In this document: positions 1-10,745 of the stretch, in pieces
Layout: every line of letters begins with the position of its first letter
Position numbering within the stretch: the first letter of the stretch is position 1
Source: Haliclona indistincta
Taxonomy: Eukaryota > Porifera > Demospongiae > Haplosclerida > Chalinidae
DNA: 64,000 nucleotides
Direction: 5' to 3'
Assembly: GCA_964017065.1 (NCBI GenBank)
Contig: OZ024785.1
Location: forward strand, 9,255,086 to 9,319,085
Translations under genes and position numbers: made by a program
Notes under the pieces: model-generated
Database searches by the model: none
What the model saw: only the letters and a program-made list of their open reading frames with translations
What the model was told of the DNA's origin: nothing

Positions 1-1657
1 CAGCAACTACTACTGACACAATCACTATTGTACTAGTGTCACTGGATGGTAGACTAGTTGATACTGATAGTGGGGTTACACAAATCGAATAAGGCAATGT
101 ACTGTTGCAGGTACTGACCAGTATTGGATGATGATACAGTATTTTGAGTTGATGATGTAGTAGTAGTGACATCAGGAACAGACACTCCTGTTATAGTAAC
201 TGGTGCTACAACATTGATGTCTTCTACAGCATCAGCATCAGTAACTATGATAGTGTATGATGGGTTAGGGTCTACTTCTATGCAACCAGCAGTCTGATCA
301 ATTGTTCCATTATGCTCAGTTCCAGTCGTAGTGCATCTAAACAAGATGAAAGAACTAGCTGGTTCAACATGACCCTCAACATATTGAACACTAAGACACA
401 CTCTTCCATTCTCTATGTCCATCACTGTAGCATTGCGTACATCGAAAGTGCCTACAGAGGATTCAACCTTAAATGGATTAAACAACATTGGAATCAACAC
501 TAACTAAGAGTCCCCACTGGTTGTGACTGCTGTACCACTCCTCCATTATAGTGTATATTCAATGTTGCTGTGTACTTCCTGTTCTCCATTAGGTCAGTGA
601 ATGTAGCCATCACTCTCCTCTCTCCATCAGGTAACATGCTCACTGTACCATTAGTACTAGTACAAGATGAGTTCAGACATGCTTCAACAGTAAGATGGCT
701 GACAGCATTTTTACACACGAATCTTTCCTGCACACAAAATATCAGAACCAAATACCAGTTATCTCATGATACCAGTTAATACCTCAAAATCAAAAATGTA
801 TGTCCAGTTGATGTTTGTACTGGAATTGGTCATCGAGGAATTCATCAAGATACTGCTAAATTCCACACCACTTACTATGTTCATAGATGTTCAATTCAGT
901 CTGTTTGATGCAAGTATTCTCACTTGATGAAGGTGTTTGTGTCATAATAGATGTTGTATTCCCAGTCCCGGCATCATTGACTGCTGCCACCTCTATCTCC
1001 AGTGTTTCTCCCAGACTGCTCACACTATAAAGGTACTCAGTGGTGTTTGTTGTGTCAGTCCTCAACACCATTCCATTAGTATCTGTTATGCTGATCATGT
1101 AGCTAATGGCTACCCCTTCCAGGCTGCTAGGAGCAATCCATGTGAAGCGTAGTGTACAGCTGTCAACTGTAGTACTGATCAAGTTGCTAACTGGTGACAG
1201 GACACCTGCAGTTTACAATATTTCTCTGTCTAATAAATTATAATGATCGATTCTTTTACCTTGAATCATCAATACTGCCAAGCTCTGGTTGAATCCAGTA
1301 GTTGTTGTAGCAACACAAGCAATGCTAATACTGGTCTGGTCAGATGGAGCTATAAAGTTCAGTGTTATTAGTCTGTCTCCATTTGGTAGATCACTGCCAC
1401 CAACAGCACTGCCTCCTACTGTTGGATTAGTACTTATACTAAAAGTGGTCAGTTCACTGGCTGGAGCAGCACATGTGAACTCCACCATTGTACCAACACT
1501 GACATTTCTTGACTGAGGTGTGGTTGAAAACACTATTCCTGCTGCATAGCTACCTGAGATACATCAAAGAAAGATAATAATACTTCAGCGTTAAAGAACT
1601 CTTCTATATGTCCTTACCTCTGGTAAACAGTATTAAGCTAGCAAGGAGCAGCAACAT
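1..1657 (-). CDS. A-1: Ig/FN3 receptor, A-type (3' end outside window)
   Basis: Membrane receptor gene read on the minus strand. The signal-peptide exon (1618-1657, MLLLLASLILFTRG) ends in a GT donor. The Ig-like exon is 1260-1553, with the cysteine pair in FTCAAP and SIACVA. FN3-1 runs from about 927 to 1206, FN3-2 is split over about 790-870 and 505-735, FN3-3 is 119-451, and the membrane exon starts at 63 and is cut by the window edge. All visible junctions keep frame. The Ig domain lacks the usual core tryptophan. Being cell-surface is inferred from the signal peptide and the membrane segments of its paralogs. Ligand and function are unknown. The rest of the membrane region and the tail lie outside the window. 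Confidence 0.75.
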
Positions 1658-1756
1658 CTGAAGAGTCAGTGATAAAGTGAACATTAAGTAAATAAGTTCA
1701 CAGATCATGTGCTCACAATTATATTTACTGTCACAACAGATGATAAATATTCATAC
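1658..1756 (-). promoter_or_regulatory. A-1 5' flank
   Basis: Short conserved 5' flank of the A-type leader. It contains the variant CATGTG of the E-box seen as CACGTG in other copies, and GTAAATAA in place of GTAAACAA, followed by the shared ATTTACTGTCACAACA block. It ends abruptly at the B-1 relic, so the A-1 promoter is truncated compared with its paralogs. The regulatory role is inferred from conservation across copies only. Confidence 0.35.
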
Positions 1757-2086
1757 CTTTCACAATAGTGTTATCGTGTTCTAGTAGAGCAGTAAATGAT
1801 AGCACTGATCGTTCTCCACCACCAGGAAGGCTTTGAATAACCACATTGGTTTCAAACATTCGGATTAGTGCTCCAAGTGATGATATCTTGACTGTTTGTT
1901 TTAGGACAAGTGAAGTTCACTAGCTGGCCTATACTGACATTTGTGGTAGTGTGCTTCAGTTACTGTGGCAGCAGTCACAATTACAAGTCCTGTTATAGCC
2001 AACACAGAATAATAATGATATTTAATCTATCATAGATTCTTACCTCTACTGAACAGCAGCAAGCTAGCAGAGAGCAGCCGTTGCAT
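1757..2086 (-). pseudogene. B-1: relic of a B-type receptor (signal peptide and Ig exon only)
   Basis: The signal exon at about 2042-2086 encodes MQRLLSASLLLFSRG, the B-type leader. The following Ig exon is recognisable by alignment with B-3 and B-5, but it carries a frameshift near 1945, has lost the codons around the first Ig cysteine, and stops abruptly at 1757 where the A-1 flank begins. No B-type FN3, membrane or tail exons follow. This is what would remain after a deletion that fused the start of a B gene to the A-1 promoter. Confidence 0.7.
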
Positions 2087-2260
2087 TCAAATAATGACGG
2101 TGAGTAAACAAGCATCACTCATGTGATCACAAATATTCACTGTCACAACAATAACACTATGTCTAGCAGTATTCATTACATTGCTAGATACATGTACATA
2201 ATTACGGCAAATGAGTACTAAATGTACTACAACTAATTAACATTATGTTCTACTAACGGA
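2087..2260 (-). promoter_or_regulatory. B-type 5' flank
   Basis: Upstream region of the B-type leader, shared with 7772, 13899, 27521 and 59401. It contains GTAAACAAGC (forkhead-like), CATGTGATCACAAATATTC and CACTGTCACAACA. The order of the blocks matches the A-type flank, so A and B promoters are homologous. Function is inferred from conservation. Confidence 0.35.
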
Positions 2261-2269
2261 TCACACAAA

Positions 2270-2460
2270 GGTGTGTTGTAACTTCTCCTAGCATGCAGGT
2301 ACCACACTCAAGCCAGTGAGGTCAGTAGCTCAACTATTGTAGCATGAATAAATTATTTAATCTATCGAAAAGGTCATTGATATAACTGCAACTGTTGTTG
2401 ATGCTCATTTGAAAGCAACAACAGAATGACATGTATGTCATTGAAAAACTGAGTTTTATC
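2270..2460 (-). pseudogene. Death-domain exon relic after A-2
   Basis: The strand read as the gene aligns with scattered parts of the intact death-domain exon at 16807-17313: the LGEE(L) region, the F-E-E stretch and the glutamine-rich linker. It is heavily deleted and has no open frame. Similar relics sit at 7976, 14085, 27720 and 59595, always between an A-type or C-type tail and a B-type leader. Confidence 0.6.
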
Positions 2461-2740
2461 AACTCCCATTGTATGAAAGTCAACTAACTCTCAACAGTAC
2501 TGTATGAAGCACAGTAAACAGTGTATCATTGGGTCATGTATTGTACTAACATTACCATCATCTTGTGGTGCTTTCTATGTGTATTGCATCAGTAATGATT
2601 GTTTTTGTGTGCTCGGTTGAACTTTTACAGTAATGGTACATGTACTCAAATGTCTGTTCATAGTGTACTGAACTCATGTTAAGATGACTTAATCACGACG
2701 AGTTGCATGATTGTTAAATTATAATTGATTCCTATCATCT
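2461..2740. other. A-2 3' flank
   Basis: Non-coding sequence between the A-2 stop codon and the eroded death-domain exon. It is repeated almost unchanged after the tails of A-4, C-1 and A-7. No open frame, transposon end or RNA motif is recognised. Confidence 0.5.
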
Positions 2741-4784
2741 TTATGTTCTAGTGATCACACCATATGCTGGACACTCCTTCATCTCAATATTGCTGCTCTG
2801 TAGCGAGAATGCTACTGCTGGTATGTTCTCATATGAAGGAGCAGTCTGCACTGAACTCTGAGACAATGGATCAATATTCTCATACGTTGGGACAGGAGCA
2901 GGTGGAACAGTCAACGCAGCTCTTTGCTTCTGCATAATTATGTTAGTCATTCAACAATTTACATGCTTCAAAACAATATACCTTGACTTTTTTATCGTAG
3001 TACAAAAGTAGGAACACAGAACTTAGAATAATTCCTGATACAATAATTGTCACTAAACCTGTACATGATGCATTGTTATGATAATAAGTACAGTACCTAT
3101 ATAACTTACCAACAGCAACTACTACTGACACAATCACTATTGTACTAGTGTCACTGGATGGTAGACTAGTTGATACTGATAGTGGGGTTACACAAATCGA
3201 ATAAGGCAATGTACTGTTGCATGTACTGACCAGTATTGGATGATAATACAGTATTTTGAGTTGATGATGTAGTAGTAGTGACATCAGGAACAGACACTCC
3301 TGTTATAGTAACTGGTGCTACAACATTGATGTCTTCTTCAGCATCAGCATCAGTAGCGATGATAGTGTATGATGGATTAGGGTCTACTTCTATGCAACCA
3401 GTAGTCTGATCAATTGTTCCATTATGCTCAGTTCCAGTCGTACTACATCTAAACAAGATGAACGAACTAGCTGGTTCAACATGACCCTCAACATATTCAA
3501 CACTAAGACACACTCTTCTATTCTCTACGTTCATCACTGTAGCATTGCGTACATCAAAAGTGCCTGTAGTAGATTGAACCTTAGATGGATTAAACAACAT
3601 TGGAATCAACACTAACTAAGATTTCCCACTGGTTGTGACTGCTGTACCACTCCTCCATTATAGTGTATATTCAATGTTGCTGTGTACTTCCTGTTCTCCT
3701 TTAGGTCAGTGAATGTAGCCATCACTCTCCTCTCTCCATCAGGTAACATGCTCACTGTACCATTAGTACTAGTACAAGATGAGTTCAGACATGCTTCAAC
3801 AGTAACATGGCTGATAGCATTTGTACATACAGATGTTTCCTGCACACAAAATATTGATACAAATTTTGTTATCACCATGATGCAGGATTAATAATTACCT
3901 CAAAATCAAAAGTGTATGTCCAGTTGGTGTTTGTACTGGAATTGGTCCTCAAGGTATTGGTAAATTTTATGTCACTTACTATGCTCATACATACATGTGA
4001 AATCAAGTCAACATGCAGTAATGTCTCACTTGATGAAGGTGTTTGTGTCATAATAATTGTAGCATTCCTAGCTGGTCCTGCACCATTCGTTGCAGTGACC
4101 TCTATCTCCAGTGTTTCTCCCAGACTGCTCACACTATAAAGGTACTCAGTGGTGTTTGTTGTGTCAGTCCTCAACACTGCTCCATTAGTATCTTTTATGT
4201 TGATTATGTAACTAATGGCTACCCCATCCAGGCTGCTAGGAGCAATCCATGTGAAGCGTAGTGTACAGCTGTCAACTGTAGTACTGATCAAGTTGCTAAC
4301 TGGTGACAGGACACCTGCAGTTTACAATAATTCTCTGTCTAGTATAATGATCGAGTTCTGTTACCTTGAATCATCAACACTGCAAAGCTCTGGTTGAAAC
4401 CACCATTCATAGCTGTAGCAGTACAGACAATACTAATACTAGTCTGGTCAGATGGAGCAATGAAGTTCAGTGTTACTAGTCTGTCTCCATTTGGTAGATC
4501 ACTGCCACCAACAACACTGCCTCCTACTGATGGATTAGTAGTTATACCAAAACTAGTCAGTCCATTCGCTGGAGCAGCACATGTGAACTCCACCATTGTA
4601 CCAGCACTGACATTTCTTGACTGAGGTGTGGTTGAAAACACTAGTCCTGCTACATAGCTACCTGAGATACATCAAAGAAACAAAACAATACTTGTTAAAG
4701 AACTCTAGATCTATTTGATACAACTTGATCCATGCAATCCTTACCTCTGGTAAACAGTACTAAGCTAGCAAGGAGCAGCAACAT
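2741..4784 (-). CDS. A-2: Ig-FN3-FN3-FN3-TM receptor with YENI tail (reference model)
   Basis: Nine exons join in frame to about 529 residues: signal peptide 4745-4784; Ig-like 4365-4661; FN3-1 4030-4314; FN3-2 3899-3978 and 3617-3839; FN3-3-like 3231-3563; membrane 3110-3175 and 2982-3058; tail 2741-2929. All introns start GT and end AG and most are 50-80 bases. The membrane segment crosses an intron (IVIVSVVVAVG then LVTIIVSGIILSSVFLLLYY) and is followed by DKKVK, a stop-transfer signal. The tail has YENI twice, separated by 13 residues, then AYGVI near the C-terminus. YxN is a known Grb2 SH2 ligand form, and paired YxxI motifs resemble an ITAM with long spacing. Receptor signalling is inferred from this architecture. 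The ectodomain is rich in N-glycosylation sequons. No break is seen. Confidence 0.85.
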
Positions 4785-4925
4785 ATCAAAGTCAGTGATA
4801 GAGTGAACATTATGTAAACAAGCCCAGATCACGTGTTCACAAAAATATTTACTGTCACAACAAATGATAAATATTCATAATTATGTCGTTTTTGATGTCA
4901 TCATAATTATGTCATAATTATGCCT
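4785..4925 (-). promoter_or_regulatory. A-2 promoter region with E-box and forkhead-like site
   Basis: Just upstream of the start codon are GTAAACAAGC (from about 4814) and a palindromic CACGTG (4830-4835), then the block AATATTTACTGTCACAACA. The same order recurs upstream of A-4, A-5, A-6 and A-7 with small variants, and in the B-type flanks. bHLH-type factors bind CACGTG and forkhead factors bind GTAAACA; that either acts here is inference. No TATA box was identified. Confidence 0.45.
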
Positions 4926-4934
4926 AATGTCACT

Positions 4935-5434
4935 TTTGTAATGCAGAATGGTTATCTGTTCTTTGAGCAAATGCATTAGCCAGTCGTACAGCACCGAGAC
5001 TCTTCGCACACTTAATGATGGTAGAATCTCTTCTGTGACTGCTCCTCCCACACATACAGCATGGCTTTGAGACAGCTCTCTTCATTTCCCATATTGTTCA
5101 CTTCAATCTTATCAAGGTATGTTGTTAGCCCCAGTTCTTCTCCTAGATGGTACCACAGTGGAGCTAGTGGAGTCAGCAGCTGGAATAATGTGGCGTGATG
5201 AAACACTAGATTATCAATCCCATGAAGAATCTCTGTAAGATACAAGTAGTGTTTAACAAACTGAGTCAACTTGAGTGTATATTGATCAAAGTATTTGTCT
5301 TCCTCCTCAAACAGGTCATTGGCACGAAGAGTACAGTACTTTGCATCAGAGTCTGATGGTAACTGCAAATGTTGTTGATGCTCACTTGTCTCAGTTTTGT
5401 GCAGAGGAGGCAGTGCTTGTGTGAAGAGTTGCAC
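4935..5434 (-). pseudogene. Death-domain exon (frameshifted) of a deleted B gene
   Basis: Open frame of 140 codons from a TTTAG acceptor at the high-coordinate end: a glutamine-rich linker, an acidic LFEEED stretch, then a death-fold region (LAPLWYHLGEELGLTTYL ... MLYVWEEQ). Compared with the exon at 16807, an 11-base deletion just after KRFY removes the SWITIIKC and LANALAQRT helices and brings an early stop. The tail exon that should precede it is gone: the sequence upstream runs straight into the foldback element at 5681 and then a B-type promoter flank. Confidence 0.65.
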
Positions 5435-5680
5435 CTAAAGGCAGCAACAGAATAACAAGTTATTGACTGAGCGACAGTCAATTTTTAATTGTTGAGTCAA
5501 TAACATGTTATTGACTCAAAAATAACATGTTATAGTCTCATAGTAAAAACTGAGCTTTCATAATTATTATATTTCTCAACTCTTGTGCAAACTTCAACCA
5601 AGTTCACACTTTATGAAGCACAGTAAACAGTGTGTCATTAATATTGTGTATTGTTAATGTAAACCCATTGTCACAAGAAA
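5435..5680. other. Tail-to-death-domain intron remnant
   Basis: Family-conserved non-coding sequence 5' of the death-domain exon, with repeated AACATGTTATTGACTC units. An internal deletion joins the segment ending near 5640 to the segment with TGTAAACCCATTGTC. It ends at the left end of the foldback element. Confidence 0.5.
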
Positions 5681-7771
5681 ATTAAAAAGATTTCTATCGA
5701 AATCAAAAGGATGTAGGGTTGTGAAATCTACCACTGGTCAACAATGTAAACTAACAAGGAACAAGCATGGAATGGTAACACGATTGACTTGCTAACAGAC
5801 CATAGATCCCTACATCAGTGGCTGCTGTAGTTGACTATAGCTAGTTCAGCTTAGCTTGTTGCTGTTGACTGACGCCTGACGTGCATTCAGCTTGTGACAG
5901 CTTATGTACAGCCACTGATGTAGGGATCTATGGTCTGTTAGCAAGTCAATCGTGTTACTATTCCATGCTTGTTCCTTGTTAGTTTACATTGTTGACCAGT
6001 GGTAGATTTCACAACCCTACATCCTTTTGATTTCGATAGAAATCTTTTTAATTTTCTTGTTTGTGTCCTTTTTTTCTTTTTCAGTGAAGTACAGTTCAAT
6101 ATCATGCAATTACTGTGCCATCTTTGTTTCCACCATTGGTTTGGTTTTCCTGTTGTTGATGGCTTTTCTTTATTATTAACAATTTTAAACTTGTAGCTAA
6201 ATAATTATTGTTATGCTGTAGATATCAGCTCGCCTACGCATGCATGAATACAGTGCATACGAGCCCCGCCCACACTTGTTCACGGCGGTTATAATTATCT
6301 GGCAAGGCAGAATGGTGCTTCTGCGCTTGCTAGCTTACCGTTCTTCGAAGACTCCAGACAAATATGTGTTCTCCGTGATCTATACGGTGTGGCGATACTC
6401 AAGCTTGTGCTTGGACACGTGCGCTAACCACAGCTTGGTCACGTGCGCATTGCGCAATCACTATAATTATTAATGGCGTCTAACACTTAGCTGACAATGG
6501 ATCACGATCGAGAAATCGCGGAATTTATATCGCCGTTTCGCTAAAAACTAAGTTCAAAAGGCACATGCCAGGAGAATTTCACGACTGTTCGTGGGTGTTT
6601 TGGTCTCGGCACTGCTCACGTAAAGGTGCTAGGAAGGAAGGAAGGAAGGAAGGAAGGAAGGAAGGAAGGAAGGAAGGAAGGAAGGAAGGAAGGAAGGAAG
6701 GAAGGAAGGAAGGAAGGAAGGAAGGAAGGAAGGAAGGAAGGAAGGAAGGAAGGAAGGAAGGAAGGAAGGAAGGAAGGAAGGAAGGAAGGAAGGAAGGAAG
6801 GAAGGAAGGAAGGAAGGAAGGAAGGAAGGAAGGAAGGAAGGAAGGAAGGAAGGAAGGAAGGAAGGAAGGAAGGAAGGAAGGAAGGAAGGAAGGAAGGAAG
6901 GAAGGAAGGAAGGAAGGAAGGAAGGAAGGAAGGAAGGAAGGAAGGAAGGAAGGAAGGAAGGAAGGAAGGAAGGAAGGAAGGAAGGAAGGAAGGAAGGAAG
7001 GAAGGAAGGAAGGAAGGAAGGAAGGAAGGAAGGAAGGAAGGAAGGAAGGAAGGAAGGAAGGAAGGAAGGAAGGAAGGAAGGAAGGAAGGAAGGAAGGAAG
7101 GAAGGAAGGAAGGAAGGAAGGAAGGAAGGAAGGAAGGAAGGAAGGAAGGAAGGAAGGAAGGAAGGAAGGAAGGAAGGAAGGAAGGAAGGAAGGAAGGAAG
7201 GAAGGAAGGAAGGAAGGAAGGAAGGAAGGAAGGAAGGAAGGAAGGAAGGAAGGAAGGAAGGAAGGAAGGAAGGAAGGAAGGAAGGAAGGAAGGAAGGAAG
7301 GAAGGAAGGAAGGAAGGAAGGAAGGAAGGAAGGAAGGAAGGAAGGAAGGAAGGAAGGAAGGAAGGAAGGAAGGAAGGAAGGAAGGAAGGAAGGAAGGAAG
7401 GAAGGAAGGAAGGAAGGAAGGAAGGAAGGAAGGAAGGAAGGAAGGAAGGAAGGAAGGAAGGAAGGAAGGAAGGAAGGAAGGAAGGAAGGAAGGAAGGAAG
7501 GAAGGAAGGAAGGAAGGAAGGAAAGAAGAAAACGAAGATGACGAAACACGATTTTCACCGTTTCCAGGTTCGTCACTGTAGTAACAATTTCGAGCGATCT
7601 CCTTGCTACTGTATGATGGGGCAACGCCAGAGAGCAGATCTAAGTGTCTTTGGACGTATAAAATTCATCACCAGGCGAAACATCAGCGTTTGAACGCTAA
7701 TACATTGTATGAAGCCGCCATCTTGTTTTCCCGTTCAACCCTACATAGGGAGACACTACCGTGTCTCCCTA
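5681..7771. mobile_element. Foldback element copy 1 (carries GGAA array)
   Basis: One end is a long inverted repeat of about 170 bp per arm (about 5681-5830 against 5905-6060), separated by a short spacer. The rest is an AT-rich tract, a GC-richer region, a purine tract here expanded to a GGAA array, and a terminal hairpin with arms AGGGAG and CTCCCT (about 7746-7771). Close to the terminal hairpin the minus strand contains AAGATGGCGGC, the consensus site of transcription factor YY1. Related copies are at 23803, 35446, 36645 and 45954 (reverse orientation). No transposase is recognised, so it is non-autonomous. Here it joins an intron remnant to a B-type promoter, so its arrival coincided with deletion of a B gene. 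Confidence 0.7.
6631..7523. repeat. Pure (GGAA)n microsatellite, about 223 units
   Basis: Uninterrupted tetranucleotide GAAG/GGAA over about 893 bases. Other copies of the host element have only 20-40 bases of mixed GAAA/GAAG purine tract at this place, so the array is a local expansion. The long KEGR and SFLP open frames across it are artefacts of a stop-free repeat and are not genes. GGAA arrays can bind ETS-family factors in other animals; no such role is shown here. The exact length may be an assembly estimate. Confidence 0.95.
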
Positions 7772-7975
7772 ATGACGATGAATAAACAAGCATTACTCAC
7801 ATGATCACAAATATGCACTGTCACAACAAAATCATTATGTCTAACAGTATTCATTACTTTGCTAGACACATGTATATATATTATGGCAAATGAGTATTAA
7901 ATGTACTACAACTAATTAGCATTATGCCTAATAATGTTCTACTAATGGAGCACACAAAGGTGTGTTATAACTTCT
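7772..7975 (-). promoter_or_regulatory. Orphan B-type promoter flank
   Basis: Matches the B-type 5' flank (AAACAAGCATTACTCACATG and CACTGTCACAACA) but has no B gene next to it. The foldback element starts where the B start codon should be. It marks a deleted B-type gene (B-2 in my numbering). Confidence 0.5.
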
Positions 7976-8190
7976 CCTAGCAGGTACCACACCCAAGCAA
8001 GTGAGGTCAGTAGCTCCACTATTGTAGCATGAATATATTGATCAACAACATAAATTATTTTCTATCTTCCTTCTCGAAAAGGTCATTGATATAACTGCGG
8101 CTGCTGTTGATGCTCATATGTCTCAGTCTCACATGGAAGAGGTGGTACTAGTGTTTGTGTGGAGAGTGTCATTTGAAAGCAACAACAGAA
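7976..8190 (-). pseudogene. Death-domain exon relic after A-3
   Basis: Degenerate copy of the death-domain exon, collinear with the relic at 14085-14300. The glutamine-rich linker and the 5' splice region are still recognisable near 8090-8190. There is no open frame. Confidence 0.55.
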
Positions 8191-8304
8191 TAACATGTTA
8201 TTTATATGTCATTGAATAACTGAGTTTTTATCAACTCCCAATGTGTGGATATCACCTAACTGTCAACAGTACTGTATGAAGCACAGTAATGTTGTGATTC
8301 CTAT

Positions 8305-10592
8305 CGTCTTTATGTTCTAGTGATCACACCATATGCTGGACACTCCTTCATCTCAATATTGCTGCTCTGTGGTGAGAATGCTACTGCTGGTATGTTCTCA
8401 TATGAAGGAGCAGTCTGCACTGAACTCTGAGACAATGGATCAATATTCTCATACAGAGGGACAGGAGCAGATGGAACAGTAAATGCAGCGCTAGCTCTTT
8501 GCTTCTGCAAAATTATGTTAGTCATTCAAAAATATACGTGCTTCAAAATATTAATATTATACCTTGAATTTTTTATTGCAGTACAAAAGTAGGGACACAG
8601 AACTTAGAATAATTCCTGATACAATAATTGTCACTAAACCTGTACATGATGCATTGTTATGATAATAAGTACAGTACCTATATAACTTACCAACAGCAAC
8701 TACTATATGTGACCTAATTTGCGAAAAGGGGTATTTGTGCTCCTGAAAATTTTGAACGCATGCCTCTAATCAAATGGCTGTTTCTCGGATAAATGAAGAA
8801 CAGTGACTTTGAAATTTTTTATACAGCAAGCAGAATAATCAAGTATAATAAATAGAAACTTTCATTAACTTTCAATTATGTTTGACTGAGTAGCAGCCAT
8901 TTGATTACAGGCATGCGCTCAAAATTTTCAGGCGCACAAATACCCCTTTTCGCAAATTAGGTCACATATACTGACACAATCACTTTTGTACTAGTGTCAC
9001 TGGATGGTAGACTAGTTGATACTGATAGTGGGGTTACACAAATCGAATAAGGCAATGTACTGTTGCAGGTACTGACCAGTATTGGATGATAATACAGTAT
9101 TTTGAGTTGATGATGTAGTAGTAGTGACATCAGGAACAGACACTCCTGTTATACTAATTGGTGCTACAACATTGATGTCTTCTTCAGCATCAGCATCAGT
9201 AGCTATGATAGTGTATGATGGGTTAGGGTCTACTTCTATGCAACCAGCAGTCTGATCAATTGTTCCATTATGCTCAGTTCCAGTCGTACTACATCTAAAC
9301 AAGATGAAAGAACTAGCTGGTTCAACATGACCCTCAACATATTCAACACTAAGACACACTCTTCCATTCTCTATGTTCATCACTGTAGCATTGCATACAT
9401 CAAAGGTACCTGTAGAATTAATACTCGATAATTTTTTAAATGATCTTTTGATATCACAATGTTTCAGTTCAAAAAGTTTGACATTTTATGTTAACTTCAC
9501 TCACTAATCTCCACTGGTTGTGACTGCTGTACCACTCCTCCATTATAGTGTATATTCAATGTTGCTGTGTACTTCCTGTTCTCCATTAGGCACTCTCCTC
9601 TCTCCATCAGGTAACATGCTCACTGTACCATTAGTACTAGTACAAGATGAGTTCAGACATGCTTCAACAGTAACATGACTGATAGCATTTCCGCACACTA
9701 GATAATCCTTTTAAAAATCAGTATATAAAGTATCACATGATCAGATTCAGCATCACCTTGAAACTAAGTGTGTATGTCCAGTTGGTGATGTCTCGGATGG
9801 TATTCCGTATAATATTGATAAGTTTCGTTTCGCTTACTGTTATCAGTAAAGGCATCATAATTATTTCATCTCAACTCACTTGATGAAGGTGTTTGTGTCA
9901 TAATAGATGTTGCATTGCCAATTCCTGCTCCAATCACTGCTGCCACCTCTATCTCCAGTTTTTCTCCCAGACTGCTCACAGTATAAAGGTACTCAGTGAT
10001 GTTTGTTGTGATTGACAGCAACAGCATTTCACTATTGTCTCTGATGTTAATGATGTAGTCAATGGTTACTCCATCTAGGCTATTTGGAGCAATCCATGTG
10101 AAGTGTAGTGTACAGTTGTCAACTGTAGTACTAGTGAGGTCACTAACAGATGACAGTAGACCTATAGACACATGTGATGTTACATACAACGATCAGGTTC
10201 TGTTACCTTGAATCATCAATACTGCAGAGCTCTGGTTCAAATCAGTACCTTTGAAAGCAACACAAACAATACTGATATTAGCCTGATCAGATGGAGCAAT
10301 GAAGCTCAGTGTTACTAGTCTGTCTCCATTTGGTAGATCACTGCCATCAACAACACTGCCTCCTACTGGTGGTGTAACAATTATACCAAAACTAGTCAGT
10401 CCATTCGCTGGAACAGCACATGTGAACTCCACCATTGTACCAGCACTGACATTTCTTGACTGAGGTGTAGTTGAAAACACTATTCCTGCTGCATAGCTTC
10501 CTGATATACATCAAAGGAACTCTATATCTATTTGATCCATGCAGTCCTTACCTCTGGTAAGCAGTACTAAGCTAGCAAGGAGCAGCAACACA
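8305..10592 (-). pseudogene. A-3: A-type receptor, multiply disrupted
   Basis: All A-type exons are present in order, but four lesions are visible. The leader start codon is GTG instead of ATG (about 10592). FN3-2 has lost 17 bases near 9595, shifting frame. The first membrane exon is split by a 263-bp TIR element (8706-8968). The junction between FN3-2 and FN3-3 has diverged from the compact intron of its paralogs, as in A-6. Ig (10193-10480), FN3-1 (9866-10140) and the tail (8310-8525, both YENI motifs and AYGVI) still read open. No membrane-anchored product can be made without the split exon. Confidence 0.8.
8706..8968. mobile_element. MITE with about 75-bp TIRs in the A-3 membrane exon
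   Basis: Perfect or near-perfect inverted termini start TATGTGACCTAATTTGCG and extend about 75 bases. The insertion is flanked by TA on both sides (8704-8705 and 8969-8970), and the empty site is seen in all paralogs (CAACTACTACTGACAC). A TA duplication fits the Tc1/mariner superfamily. No coding capacity. Confidence 0.85.
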
Positions 10593-10745
10593 CTAAAGTC
10601 AGTGATAAAGTGAACATTATGTAAACAAGCCCAAATCACATGCTCACAAAAATATTTACTGTCACAACAAATGATAAATATTCATAATTATTTCGTTATG
10701 AGTTTTTCAACAAAATGCATAAATCAATTCTTTAACCAATAATGT
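10593..10745 (-). promoter_or_regulatory. A-3 5' flank
   Basis: Conserved A-type flank with GTAAACAAGC and CACATG in place of the CACGTG E-box, then the ATATTTACTGTCACAACA block. Confidence 0.35.

Noticed and set aside
312..503. Many plus-strand frames opposite receptor exons (for example 312-503, 1289-1516, 4043-4261, 15910-16125, 42994-43221)
   Set aside because: They recur only because the minus-strand exons recur. They are antisense shadows without start context or domains.
6565..7693. Three long open frames of KEGR or SFLP repeats
   Set aside because: They are translations of the GGAA microsatellite, open in several frames on both strands, with no unique domain.
5681..7771. Foldback element as a Helitron because of the terminal hairpin
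   Set aside because: No CTRR end after the hairpin, no TC start, no Rep/helicase, and a long inverted repeat at the other end.
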